Below, piece after piece: positions 22,914 through 35,200 of a stretch of DNA of 64,000 bases. The DNA comes from Cynocephalus volans (taxonomy: Eukaryota; Chordata; Mammalia; Dermoptera; Cynocephalidae), in the NCBI RefSeq assembly GCF_027409185.1, contig NC_084475.1, positions 13,970,130 through 14,034,129 on the forward strand, written 5' to 3'. Position numbers and translations under genes: made by a program. The notes beneath the pieces are model-generated. The model searched no databases. It was not told the DNA's origin and was given only the letters and a program-made list of their open reading frames with translations. Every line of letters begins with the position of its first letter. Within the stretch, counting starts at the first letter, position 1.

Positions 22914-25223
22914 ACAGACAATAGACAATTCAAAATGTGGAGAAGAGAAGATCATGCCTGGGTGTATGATCTTTAGAAATGCTGAAGTTCAACAAAAATA
23001 GAAGAAAGTATCGGCGTGTTTGTGTGTTTAAAACCCAATGTATTATCCTGTGATCTTATATTTATACTTGTAAATTCCTATCTAGCCTCTGTAGAGTCAT
23101 TACCTACATTTCATACACAAGTAGCAAATTCAAGTGTGCATAGTACAGGTGGACATTTACTACCATATAGTACCCACAGAAATAGACTTACCATGAAGCC
23201 AATAAAGTGTAAGCTTCCGGGATCTCTCTCATATGGGCCTCTCCAAGGGCCAGGAGGAACCTGGGCAGTATGTTCATGGTCATATGTTTTTGTAAAAATA
23301 AGATATTTTTGTATTTTTTTTTTTTCTTAAAGAGGGCACTCTAAATTGCATAAGCTTCCAGCTTCACAAAACCTGCCTCTACCCCTGGGTATTTGCTTGG
23401 TTAATTTCAGGCAAGTTAGGTCAAAGTAAGAAGGAAGAGGGAGAAGATATTTGAAGACCCAGAACATAAATTCATGTGTTTCTTCTTCTCAGATATAACA
23501 AAAGAATTAGGCATTTACCCAAAAGGACTTAAATGGTTTTGGTCATTGATCATTGTATTTATTCAAAGCCTGCTTTGTTATAAGATTGCATTTTTTCCCT
23601 CTCAAATTGCTTTAAGTTTTTCTTAGGGAGCCATGGGGTAGGGGAGGGAAATCAGTAACATGAAAGGCAGAAAATGGACTGTGATTCTTGTGGGGAAACA
23701 ATTTTATTCTCTCCAGCGGGAAAATAAATGAATAAGAGTGAAGCAAAATTACGCCTTTATGGGAAACCATGAAATTGTTTTTTTTTTTTTAAATGCCAGA
23801 CATGGCTTCCTAATGAAAGAAAATGGAAATGTAACTCATCAACTCCTCAAAGGATTTTTGAAGGACTTTATACAAAGCTGGGCACTAAGAAAATCACAGT
23901 GCAAGCTAAAGACCAGATGACATTGTTCATGAAACATAAGCACACACACCAACCAATAAATGTGTAGCGTGTATGGGGTGTGCGGGTGTGAGTGTTGGGG
24001 GAAGCCCCATCCCGCACAGAGAATGCCTTCCTCACCAACTGTATACACACTGGGTATACACATTGTGTCATATCTGTAATGCCACCGACTCTCTGAGTGA
24101 CTCCTTAAGAACTGTCGAAGACAAGCACTTCACACCATCAATAGCACTTTTTTTGGTCCCCAAAACTATAGATGGGCTCAGTTACAAGCAATAAGAAAAG
24201 AGACAATTCCTGTTTCATTGACTGTTCACAGTTTCCAGGGTATAAAGAAATATGCACTTGGGTGTTTGCAAGGATGCCATCATCTCTGGGTTTTATATGA
24301 AAGCATCACTCTTAGTGTCTCACATATAGATTTTACCATACTTAAAAATGAGCTTTCCTCTTCTGCTTCCTTAAGCAAGGGCTGTTTGACTATCAGAATG
24401 ACTGAAGTGCTCCACCTGTGGCTGGCGTTGTTCGCATGCAGCCTTTATTCTATATAATTCATACCACCTATTCCCAAAAGTACTTACTGTGGCTTAGAAA
24501 ACTATGTTCAGTAAGATTCATGATAGATAAACAAGTCCATGCCAAAATAAAACATGCAATAGGAAAGTTGCTGCCAAAAAATGTGCACAGTAAAAACCCA
24601 CATCACTATTAAAGGCAAGGTCATTTATAAGTTCAGCTCAGGGCTTCCAGCAGCCACACCTAATAGAGACTGACTTCTTTCTTATTTTTTAATAAAAACA
24701 AGCTAAGATGTGGAAGGAAATGCTTTAAACCCAACTTTACCATTATTATAAGATGATCCAGGGTCTTTGAATAAATGCTCATTTTTCCTTAGGGAAATGA
24801 TTCCAAGGGACTAAGAATTGGTAGAAATAATTTCAAGGTATATAAGACCAGTTCTAAAGTACTGGTCTTGCCCCTGCAACCATAAACTGCCTCCAAGGAG
24901 ACCAGGGGTTCAAAACAGCCATCTACAACCTTGAAATGAAATGCATACTCAGGTATATGGTGCGTACTGATCAGCCAGATGATCAATGCTGTAATTCCAC
25001 CCAAATAAGCAGTCAGGTTTCCACCATATGGAAAGGTATTCCTAACTTTTTGAAATATCTGTTGCCAGGATGACTCGCTCCCTGGTTGTTTTCTTTTATC
25101 CAAAAGAGAGAATAAACATTTTAGTTTAAATATTAATGCAGTTTTAATTCAAAACTTTAATCTTAATCTCAACTCAGCATTTAATGATGAAGATAAATCT
25201 GCTGGATGCTAGGTGGGAATAAA
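22685..25223 (+). other. SSTR2: SSTR2 3' UTR and downstream flank, end not fixed
   Basis: Unique-looking AT-rich sequence follows the stop codon. AATAAA hexamers are present at 23201-23206, 23723-23728, 23955-23960, 24770-24775 and 25218-25223. The copy at 23201 or 23723 is a reasonable main cleavage signal but nothing in the sequence decides between them. No other gene is seen. Confidence 0.5.
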
Positions 25224-25481
25224 GAGTAACTCCCCCCCTTGATTTTAGTGTATCTGATCACTTGGGTCATGTAAGCTACTACTCACCTTGCATTAGCATG
25301 GGTAGTTAGCACTGATTAAACCTTGATGGACTTAGTGAGAAAGGTATTAGGAAAGATAATGTAATATTGTGGCCTCTGTGAAATGATGTTAGCTTGTGTT
25401 TCAGTAACACAGAGAGTTGGGCAATATTGGACACAGACTTGAAACTTTGGTGGGGTTCATGCCATAGTTTGGAACAATCTA

Positions 25482-25586
25482 TTGCACATTTTTGTTTGTT
25501 TTGTTGGCTGGCTGGCGAGGGGATCCGAACCCGTGACCTTGGTGTTGCCAGGCTGCACTCCAACCAATTGAGCTAACTGGCCAAGC
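25482..25586 (-). mobile_element. Monomeric tRNA-Ile-like SINE
   Basis: On the minus strand it begins as 'ggccagttagctcaattgg' and has 'ggttcggatcc' as B box, then a short CAAAA-rich tail. Flanking 13-bp repeats (25469-25481 and 25587-25599) differ at one base. The body is close to a tRNA-Ile gene but lacks intact stems. Confidence 0.9.
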
Positions 25587-25832
25587 TTGGAGCAATCTAG
25601 AAGACACAAAGAGAAGGACAGTAGATAGTGAAATGGCATGCAGTGAAAATAATGTTAGCTGGCGGATGGGGCTAGAGAGCTGGCAGTGAACTGGAGTCTA
25701 TTTGCTTACACAAATTTAACCTCCTCTCCATGACAGAATACAAGTGGTGCTTACCAAAGGTTTTAGCCCCAGCTGCCCTAGATAGGAGCGCTGTGCTGCA
25801 GTGTCCAGTCTGATCATTTATATAGGAAGGAG

Positions 25833-25935
25833 GGGGCTGGCCAGTTAGGCTCAGTTGGTTAGAGCATGGTGCTGATAACACCAAGGTCCAGGGTTCGATC
25901 CCTGTACCAACCAGCCACCAAAAAAAAAAAGAAAA
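25833..25935 (+). mobile_element. Monomeric tRNA-Ile-like SINE
   Basis: The plus-strand body has 'ctcagttggttagagcatgg', 'ggttcgatccctgtacc' and an A tail. An extra G after 'agtta' disturbs the A box. Target duplication is unclear. Confidence 0.87.
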
Positions 25936-26079
25936 GAGGAAAGGGCTGTGGAAATATGTGTTCCTAATCAGCTTCGAATGTGACTATTCAATGAAGACAG
26001 TCAAATTACAATGGAAAGCAGACATGAACTTGGGCCTTGCTGAGGAAAGGTGGCAAAAGAATCATCCAAAGTTTCCATA

Positions 26080-26179
26080 ACACTGGCCAATTGGCTCGGT
26101 TGGTTAGAGCACAGCCTTGTAACACCAAGGTCAAGGGTTCGGATCCCCATCCCAGCTAGCCACCAAAAAAAGGAAAAGA
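26080..26179 (+). mobile_element. Monomeric tRNA-Ile-like SINE with perfect target duplication
   Basis: The body reads 'ggctcggttggttagagcac', then 'caagggttcggatcccc' and an A/G-rich tail. AAAGTTTCCATA repeats at 26068-26079 and 26180-26191 flank it. Confidence 0.92.
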
Positions 26180-26199
26180 AAAGTTTCCATAGGTTGGGA

Positions 26200-27236
26200 A
26201 GTTTTGATTCATATTTCCTAAATGTATATCTTCATAAGAATCAAAATAGCCAGCAAGCCAAGCAGTGGAGCTTGTAAGTAATGATTTATAATCAATCACT
26301 TGTCTCATCCACATTTTTGCCAGATTCAAAAATACCGCATTTCCCATCAAACGTTTTATGAGAACAAGCCTGTACCTAAGTGCTTGTTTTGCTTCTAACA
26401 TGTGAATTTCTGGGAACATTCCCATAGGTGGAGTCTCTAATTTTTTCTAGCACCTCATCTAGAAGGTAGGCACCAGGGACTGTGTTCTACTTACAGCTGA
26501 AAAGCTTTTGCAGCAGCTGTTACCTGGATTTGGCAGACCACTAGGGTTCACAATAATGTCTCAATAATATTTCACACCTCCCACCCCACTGTCACTTTCC
26601 AGGACTACCTTCCCCCTCCCTGAACTCAGCAGAGACTGAACACTGGTGGATAATCTAGTTTTCTCCTTTAGATGTCTCAGGCTGTATGTATCTGGACTAT
26701 GCTTCAAAACAGAGCTAAATATTAACCAAGACTTAACCAAGCTGACTGAAGCATTATTGATTCTCCTAAGATTAAAGGTGAGTATACCATCATTAAAAGG
26801 AAAGGCTGTGGCTTGATCACCCAGCTCAGTGAACATCTACCTCCTGTTGGACAAAGACTTTAAGTGCGAGAGAATCAATGACACAGAGACTCCAACTCTG
26901 CTGGGTGGAGAGGGGGTTTTTACAGTGAAGAGGGAGGATTTATGTTTCATTTCTCTCTTTCCTAGCATTCACGAAGGGATGAACCAAGGGGGGGAAAGGA
27001 CCTCTTTGCTTGGCTATTGGTGTCTGGTGGGGAAAGAGGGCTCACTTCTGTTCCTGATCCTTCTAGGACCAAAAGCGAAAAAGGAATGTACTAGTTAGAG
27101 ATAAAATAGCCTACCCTTTTAGAAAAACCTGTTAAGAAAAGACATCTGAAGTGGGATCCCACAGCCTTGTCCACTCCAATTATTCAGTGACAGGGGCCTC
27201 CAGTTGCTTAAGCCATAGAGTAGGTCCCTTTGCAGC
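26200..27236. other. Intergenic, no gene recognised
   Basis: No coding exon or RNA gene is seen. Short open frames here carry no recognisable domain. Confidence 0.4.
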
Positions 27237-27253
27237 AGAAGTCACAGAAGTGA

Positions 27254-27402
27254 TGGGCCAGCCCGTGGCTCACTCGGGAGAGTGTGGTGCTGATAAGACC
27301 AAGGCCATCGGATGGCCGGTTAGCTCACTGGGTGAGCGTGGTGCTGACAACACCAAGTCAAGGGTTAAGATCCCTTTACCGGTCATCTTTAAAAAAAAAA
27401 AA
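27254..27402 (+). mobile_element. Dimeric tRNA-Ile-like SINE, internally deleted
   Basis: A plus-strand dimer lacks about 25 bases around the B box of its first monomer, compared with the other dimers in this window. Perfect 17-bp direct repeats flank it (27237-27253 and 27403-27419). Confidence 0.93.
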
Positions 27403-27419
27403 AGAAGTCACAGAAGTGA

Positions 27420-30380
27420 GAGAGGGAGGCCCAGGGTGACCCTAGCCCTAGGGGCTGCTAGAGTCTACCAAATAAGACTGTTTTAGCCCTGGTCACAGAG
27501 GGAGACACAGTTAACCCAGTCCCTTACGAAGAACAGATTATACAGTTAGGGCCAGTACAGTGGTCCCAAAGGAAAATTGCCATTCCTGGGCAGCACTTCC
27601 TCCACCTCCCAGGGGCTGGAATATTAGTTCCTGGGAGGGTTCTGTCCCCAGATAATGAAATATGTTCATTGCTGAGTGAGCTAATATTTTTCTCATGGGT
27701 ATGGATTTTTTTTTAACAAGAAACCCAAACAGTCCTCGTACAACATAACGAAGGCTTAGTTGTTTTCTTAACATTAACCAGCATTCCACTTCTCAGGAGA
27801 AATGGCTGGTGCCATAAGGCTCTCAGGTTCTCCTCAACTCATACCAGTCGTGCTAATAGGCACACACACGCACACACATGTGATGCACGTGCACACAGAT
27901 GCCGCCATGCAGCACATGTGTGAGGCATATGATGTGCACACATGTGAAGGACACGTGTATGTGACACGCATGCACACACATACACAGGAGGTATGTGTGT
28001 GACACACACGCACATAAACAATACACATTCTATGTCATGTAGGTGAAACTTCCAAAGCAGAGATTCCCCAGTGGCTTTCAACAGAGGACGATAACTATAA
28101 TTTTACTAACTCTTTTGAAGTCTAGGGATATTCAGTCATTTTTTTCTACACTGATGCCACAATAGGGAGGGGGACATCGTGCATAAGCCACGATTTTACC
28201 CAGAGGACTCCGTGCTAAATCACGGACTGCATGCCTGTTCCCAGCCAGCTATCCCCACTATAACAGGCCACCTCAGTTAAAAAAAAAAAAAGAGTAGGCA
28301 AAAGGGTATAAATGGTTTTCTATAAATCATCCCCACTGGTCAAACAACTTAAAGCACATGTACTGCTAACAGCAGTATTTTTGCATAAGAAAAATGATAC
28401 AATTTCTTTGCAGAAAAATCACTTCTAAATTGATTCTCATCAAGGACAGCATCTTTTTTTTTTTTTCCCTCAGATTAAAAAGAGGTTTATTTAGATGTTA
28501 GAATCATCTAATGATTGAACAAGACTGGACATTAAACGCTCAAGGCTTCAGGGCTGAGCTGCAGAGAGAGTACCTGTTGCCAAGGCCCCACCTGGATTTC
28601 CCCGTGCAACAGAGAACAGCTCGGTCAGTTTGCATGTTGGCCACTGTGCTTTGAAACATTGTTCCAATCAAAGGCTGGGACTGCAGTTTTCAGAAGTCTT
28701 GCCCTCACCTCTAGGAACAAGGGGATCCTTTACATAAAAAGCCCTGAAGGACAGCATATGAACAGACATTTCTCCCTCCCCATGCTTCCTAATACTAATC
28801 TAAGATTGAACACTTTGGGGAAGCAGTGATGCTTGGCCACCAAGGAAACAAATTGCAGCCCTCTTACCTGCGAATGCGCTGCCACAAAAGAGTCTCTTAA
28901 ACATAGAACAAGTCCTCCCTTGTCCCCTGTCCTGCTCCAGCCCATTCTCATGGCTCCGGGATCTACATCAGCTCATCTTGTTTGCTTTGTAAGTATCTGC
29001 CACTATGTGCTGGGGAGAGAGCATTGTTATACCCTTCTTGGATGAGCAGAAGTCTGATCCCCAGGGTTTATTCTCCTGATTAATTGAAGTTAGCATAGCT
29101 CCAGCTGCACTGCCAAACTGGAGTGTCAGACACTTATGGAGCAAAGGCTTGGACTGAATGAAGACTTACTTTGTTTGGCTTCAGCTTAAAATGCTTTTTG
29201 GCAGATTAAAATAGTCTCCTGAATCTGTCTTTCAAACTCCCAGGAGGATGGGGTCTGGGAGGCAACAGACCCAGCTGTTTCACTGTTCCCCTCTGCACCT
29301 TCCTGCAATCATGACTGGCTTTGTCCTAGCTCCAAGGGCTGGCTTGTCAGCTCAGGGGTGGCAGAACGTGCATCCTCAGCCATACCGTTTGTCCTCTGCG
29401 GGGGGCTGTCTTCACAGCCAAGGAATCTCATTTCTTCTTAAATGGAACATTTCTGGCCCAGCTGAGCAGACACAAAATCTGGATTGCTATCAGCAACAGG
29501 GTTCTGGGCTGTTGGGCAGACATGGAAATAGCTATTTAGAGGATTGGGGATTTTGAGGGCTTCCTTACTTCCTCCAGGATCAATACAGTAAATCCTAATT
29601 GCTGGAAAAGAACCAAAGTGACGCACTGACATGGCAGGTTTTCGGAGGTCTGGGAAGGTCCGGGTACTTTCCTGCTCCCGGTAAAGCCAAGATTAGGAGA
29701 TCAGCTGCCTTTGAGCAGAAAGTCTCACATTTTTAAAATTTAGCTTGTCAGAGTTCATTTCCTTTAACTCTACCCTCCACGTGTCTTTCAAAACAGTGTT
29801 CTTCAATATTTTACATTAAAAATTTTGTGATGCCGTCTCTTTCTGAGAATTCCACAATGCTCCCCTTGAAACAACTAGAAAGGGACACTTGATTTTCATG
29901 AAATATAGCTGGGAACTGATTTTGAGAAAGTCAGCAGAGGCATTCAATCCTATGGATCGATGGTCCAGAGGCAGGTCTCACTCTTTTTCTCTTTTTCCCC
30001 TTACTTTTGGTCATTGCACGGCCTCTAACAGAAACAGTTTAATATGTGGTTGAGCAGGAGAGAAAGATTCCTAGTTAGAACAATCAGCTAATGAAAATTA
30101 GTTTCTCATCTGCTCCAACTTAGAGGAGGACATCAGCCAGCCCGGCCAGCCAGCAACATCCCATGAGCAGCTGCCAAGCTCTTTGCATCAGATTGCCAGC
30201 AGAGGTAACAGCAGACAATTCAACTGCCTAGATTGACTGGAAAGCCTTTTCCCCAGGAAAAGTCTCCATTCGATTTTCCAACATCCCGAGAACCATCTCT
30301 TTAATAAAGCATGGTGTATACAGTATGAGGAGTTGGCTTTTAGAACTTGTTTCTAGCTAGTCTAACGTGAACTGTGCATT
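27420..30380. other. Intergenic, no gene recognised
   Basis: Apart from the CA-rich tract listed below and short A or T runs (28280, 28455), no family or exon is recognised. Part of it could be conserved non-coding sequence but that needs alignment. Confidence 0.4.
27859..28020. repeat. Degenerate CA/TG (alternating purine-pyrimidine) tract
   Basis: Imperfect (CA)n with many ATGTG, GCACGTGC and ACACGC variants makes this about 160 bp of alternating purine-pyrimidine sequence. Both strands give cysteine/histidine/threonine-rich frames that are artefacts. Confidence 0.85.
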
Positions 30381-30397
30381 TTTCCTAAAGTTTTCTT

Positions 30398-30570
30398 TCT
30401 TTCTTTTTTTTTTTTTAAGATGACCGGTAAGGGGATCTTAACCCTTGACTTGGTGGTGTCAGCTCCACGCTCACCCAGTGAGCAAACCAGCCATCTCTAT
30501 ATGGGATCCGAATCCGTGGCCTTGGTGTTATCAGCACCACACTCTCCTGAGTGAGCCACGGGCCGGCCCC
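30398..30570 (-). mobile_element. Dimeric tRNA-Ile-like SINE with perfect target duplication
   Basis: A minus-strand dimer with a TTTC-containing tail. Perfect 17-bp repeats (TTTCCTAAAGTTTTCTT) lie at 30381-30397 and 30571-30587. Confidence 0.94.
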
Positions 30571-30587
30571 TTTCCTAAAGTTTTCTT

Positions 30588-31914
30588 ACTCCTTATTTCA
30601 TAGTTAATCTATACATCCTCTCTGGCCATCACTCACCAATAAACAGCAGCAGATTTTTCTAAACAATAGATCCATCACTATCAAAGGAGTCTGATGATCT
30701 GTTCGCTGCTCTCATGCTGCACCTCCCCTCTCCCGTGCCTTTGAGGGATGCCAATATTGCTATGTCTCCCTTTTTTTCCAAACGTGGTGAACATAATGAC
30801 CTCAAGCCTTCAGGCTCCTTTCCACCCTGTCTTTGAGGGCTACATGCAGTTTTCTTTCTCCTCCCATGCTCCATGGATACGAGGAAGCCTGGAACATCCA
30901 AGAAAAGCCTTCAGCAGCCCTGACTGCAAAAACAGTTTCAATTATGTAATGTGATTGATGGTTTTAATATGTTAAGAATAGGTGTGCACATGGTCCATAG
31001 CTTGAATTTTTTTTTATTATTATGTATTTTGAATGTGGTTATTCTTGCTAATGTGTCCAGCATTTAGATGAGATAGCTAAAACTGCTTTTTCTTTCTAAT
31101 GATGCTTTGTGCTTGCGTGTGTTTCTCTGTCAGGTAAATTTACCTCCATATTTGCTGTTAAAAGTGACTGTATAATCCTAATACTAGAAAATAAGAGGAA
31201 AACATTTCTTTTCATTGACTTACTTTAAAAAAATAAAAAACTACCTTCACATGAAACCATATTCTTAGCCAGAGGGACTCAGACTGGTTTGTTCACTAGG
31301 GCAGCCAGCTATGTGAACTCACTTCTGTCCCCACCCACCTCTGAAAAAAGATCCCACATGATCGGGGAAATGGGCCAGAGTCCTAACTGGCATAACCCAC
31401 ACCTTCCAGGTTCCAGGTTCTCTAAAACCTGAACTAGAAATAGGCTTCAGAATTTTACAATTTGCTTTAAAATTCTAAGCCCAACAGAAAGCCTACAAAA
31501 TGTTTTCTAGATGTTACCAAGGTCTCAGCAATCATTTGTCTGGGAGTAAAAGAGAAAAAGAAGAAAAAAAATTGAAAATAACCAACTACTAGTGAGCCCT
31601 ATTTTGTCCACAGACTGATTTCTAATGGGCTTATCTGATTTCTTCCAGATTTTATAGCCTAGTTTAAACAGCACGACTAAATCATGGTAAAGCAGATGAT
31701 GAGGAGAGCACTCCAAAAATGCCATAAAGACACGCCACGTCTTGGTGATAACAAAACTGACTATAGAGAAATGTATAGAAATTTGGTCAAAGAACAACTT
31801 TTTATAACCTTCTCAACTTCCTTCCACTCAAATTCAAAACACAACAAATCTCCAACTGCTCAAAACAGTCTTCAGTATAAATTTGACTGCTAAAATCAGA
31901 AAAAGGAAATTAGC
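30588..31914. other. Intergenic, nothing recognised
   Basis: AT-rich unique-looking sequence with no gene, RNA or named repeat. Confidence 0.4.
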
Positions 31915-32100
31915 TAATTATTTGACTGCCTGCTACGTATCAGCTAAGCACGTTACATGCATCATCTCATTCAGTTCCTGAAGAGCCCTCCGAAGTAGGT
32001 ACTGCTATCACCCCCATCTAGAGATGAGGAAACTGAGGCAGGCCCAGCACACTTGCGCTACCGGCCCAGGACTTGCACTCTGCTCTTAACTACTTGCCCG
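31915..32100 (-). mobile_element. MIR SINE remnant (reverse)
   Basis: It reads 'gcctgctacgtatcagc', then 'ttacatgcatcatctcattc', 'aggtactgctatcaccccc' and 'agatgaggaaactgaggca', the complement of a MIR. Confidence 0.85.
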
Positions 32101-32104
32101 CATT

Positions 32105-32265
32105 GCATGTCTGTCTCTGGAACTGTGTGACCTTGACCAAGTGCCTGACATTCCAGAGCTCACGCTTCCTCGTCTTCAAAACAGAGATAACCCCAAGTAC
32201 CTCACAGAATTCTGTAAAGACTGGATGAAAGAAAATATTTACAAGAATTTATCACATTATCAGAT
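32105..32265 (+). mobile_element. MIR SINE remnant
   Basis: It reads 'actgtgtgaccttgacc', then 'tcctcgtcttcaaaacag' and 'ataaccccaagtacctcac', a plus-strand MIR core placed head-on against the reversed MIR at 31915-32100. Confidence 0.7.
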
Positions 32266-33335
32266 AGAGGTACCTAGTAAATATTATGTTCCCCTCACCT
32301 TTAATCAAAACAAAAGAAGAACAGAAATTTTTTGGTAGTTAAAAAGCTGAGGATTTTCCAAAACTGGCTAATATTAAACCATGGCTTCTAATCCTGCCAT
32401 TAATGGAAAGCTGGCACTAATAAAACCATCCAGGTGATGCGAGATGAAAGAAAGTTGGGGGTGCAGAGAAGTAAATGCAATTGTGTTTCGACCTGATTAG
32501 GTGGTACACACTTTCTGTCTACACAAACAGGAGTTCTTTTCTGGCTAGAGGATTTCACTCCTAAACTTTAGTCTCCACCAGCGCAGACCAGGGATAACCT
32601 TCCACCTCCCTGAACAGAGCCACCTATTGCCAAAGCATCCTGGAAAGTTAGCAGTGCACGGCTTGTTACCAATCGCCAAGTTCTTTTTGTTCTTCTTCCA
32701 GTGTGGGACCATGGTCGGCCTGGGGCCTGGCGCTAACCAGAAGGAGGGGAACATGCCATTAATCCTGGGTCTGTCACCATCTGTATTGCTCAAGGGGTCT
32801 AGCTGGAAACAGATGGCACATTCAGAAGGATTCGACTGAGATGAATGTCATGGAGAGGTGTGGGCAGGTGTAAGGGAACCCACAGGGACGGAGGAGGTGC
32901 CAGGACACCAGGTAAAAGTGGAAGACTTTCCCAGCCCTAGAGCTGAAGGGGCAGCAGAGGGAGTGATGTTTTGAGAGCCCAGGGACAGCTGAAGCCCTGG
33001 AGAAGGTAAGACTCAACAGGCCGTGTGGCTGCAAAGGAACTCAGTGCTGCCAGAATCACAGTGGATCTCTTTGACCTGGCATGGCTGAACTCAACCAGAG
33101 CCCTGAGCAGAGGGGCACAGAATGCATGGGGAACGGAGGGCAGGCATACAGAGAATAAACATCACCCCATCACATGGTATCCCTCCATCCCGGGATCCCA
33201 GCTCTCCTGAGGCTGCCAATGATCTATTGGAAAAGCTGAAGCAAGTTCCACCACAGTACGGGAACAACTGAGGGCCCCCCGGGGTGTTCCAATGTTAGAA
33301 GCACTCTAAATCCTAAGAGGATAAACTGAATTTTC
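32266..33335. other. Intergenic, nothing recognised
   Basis: No gene or clear repeat is seen. Confidence 0.4.
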
Positions 33336-33350
33336 AGAAAATAACCATTG

Positions 33351-33525
33351 GGGCTGAACCCGTGGCTCACTTGGGAGAGTGCAGCGCTGGGAGCACCGAG
33401 GCTGCAGGTTTGGATCCTATATAGGGATGGCCGGTGCGCTCACTGGCTGAGCGCGGTGTGGATGACACCAAGCCAAGGGTTCCGATCCCCTTACCGGTCA
33501 CAAAAAAAAAAAAGAAAAAGAAAAA
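33351..33525 (+). mobile_element. Dimeric tRNA-Ile-like SINE, 'GCGC' subfamily
   Basis: A plus-strand dimer whose second monomer reads 'gtgcgctcactggctgagcg' and whose tail follows 'ccggtca' directly, without the 'tctttaaa' of the other dimers. Perfect 15-bp repeats AGAAAATAACCATTG flank it (33336-33350 and 33526-33540). Confidence 0.93.
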
Positions 33526-33540
33526 AGAAAATAACCATTG

Positions 33541-34760
33541 AACTGCTTGGGAGCTGCAAAAGGGATGGAGGGTGAGATTTCCAGGCACTCACATAGTACT
33601 CTAGGCAGTCAACACCTAAAGATTCAACTCTGCTTTGGACACTGGCATTACAAAATGCAACTTTAGGGTCTCCCTTTGCAAGAAGTAAACCCATCTGCAC
33701 AACTTTTCAAATGTAAAGGTCTAGCAGTATACTTTTCCACTACCCCCACCTATACCAAAAGCATATCAAAAAGCTGACTAGGCTATTTAATATGGTTTAA
33801 TCAGATGATTGGTTTCCTGCTCTCCCCCCCACCCCCATTTTCCAAAGACCCAAATTGCACATTTTCTCATGTCTGAAGATTCAGACTCTTTTATCATCCA
33901 GCCCAGGCCAAGCAGCCTTAATACTTCTGATTTACCAGATAGAGTGTAAACAAAACAAAACAGAAAAAAACTTCACAGCCCAGATTGGAGTTCTCTAGCA
34001 GACCTATTTAGTAAAACTTTCTGCAAATATACCTCCTCCTAAGGCTCAGCAGTTTCCTCAGATATCTGATTTCCATGGTCTGAGTCTCTGAACTTGGAAT
34101 GTTCTAAGCTTGCCCTTAGTTGATACTTAACAATCTTAGGTTGTGTGATCCCGCCAATGGCTTATCCCAAGGAAAGATGGGCTTGAAAACCACTTCCCTG
34201 CCAGCTATTTCACCAGTCATGCTGGATCCAAGAGGAAAATATCCCACCAAACATTTATCCTTAAAACTTCATATTCTCAGGTGGCAGCTGTGACTGCCTG
34301 GGAGGCCATCACACTTCTCCAAGTGAGGTCAGGGCAGCATCACTGTACCCGAACCACTTCTCTTACAGATCTCTGTCCTCAACATCCAACCAGACTGGAA
34401 CGGACCACTGTCCCCTTGAACTCCTGCTGACCCTAATTACCACTGTCTCAGAGTTCAAAAGTGTGTTAACGCACTCACAAACAGCCCAGAAACAGCAAGA
34501 TAAGGCAATAAGGTCAAAACAGACAGGAGTCCTTCCTATTTCCATAAGGAACATTCAAAAGTCCAAAAACTTCACAAAGTTTGGGGGTGAGGGGAGGGCT
34601 GATGTTAGATCAGAATACAAATGAATTCAACATTTCTGAAATTAGAGTAAATAAATCAGATCATTTTATTTCATGTAAGAATTACAGGGTAAGGAGTAGT
34701 TTGAGTATTTACAGATTTGTTAGCATACCAATAAATTATTTTATTACAGAGTTAAATTAT
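33541..34760. other. Intergenic, nothing recognised
   Basis: No gene or named repeat is seen. A run of C at 33825-33837 is the only simple sequence. Confidence 0.4.
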
Positions 34761-34964
34761 TTCTCATGCACTCAATGAATATTGAGTGTCTGCTGTGTGC
34801 CAGAGACTCTTCTAGAAGCTGGGAATTCAGTGAGACAAAAGACCAGGTTTCTGCTCCTTGTTGTGGGAGAGATACTCAAAAAATACACAAATAAATGAAC
34901 TCGTAATTTTAATACTGTGACAGATGCTATGATGAGAGTACACAGATAGTGTACAGTGGTGGGT

Positions 34965-35200
34965 AGGGCATGAGTTTCAGAGCCAGACAGCTGGTTTGTA
35001 TCTCAGCTTTGCTACTTCTATAATGACTTGGAGCAAATTACATAACCTCCTTTGGCCCCAATTTTCTCCTTGGTAAAGTGGAAATAAGAACAGGATCTGG
35101 CTGTTAGGGGTTCCTGGGGATTGAATAAAATGAAGCACACAAAGGGCTTAGAGCTGGACTTAACACACTGATCATTCAAACAATTAGCTAATTTCTTTTC
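34965..35200 (+). mobile_element. MIR SINE remnant inside or beside the L2
   Basis: It reads 'tttcagagccagacagctgg', then 'catttacataacctcctttgg' (core only 'cataacctcc') and 'attttctccttggtaaagtgg', the MIR order. Confidence 0.8.

Noticed and set aside
25482-26179. tRNA-Ile gene candidates
   Set aside because: The bodies have A- and B-box-like sequences but broken stems, A-rich tails and target duplications. They are SINEs, not tRNA genes.
27802-28081. Cys/His/Thr-rich frames on both strands
   Set aside because: They are translations of a CA/TG repeat.
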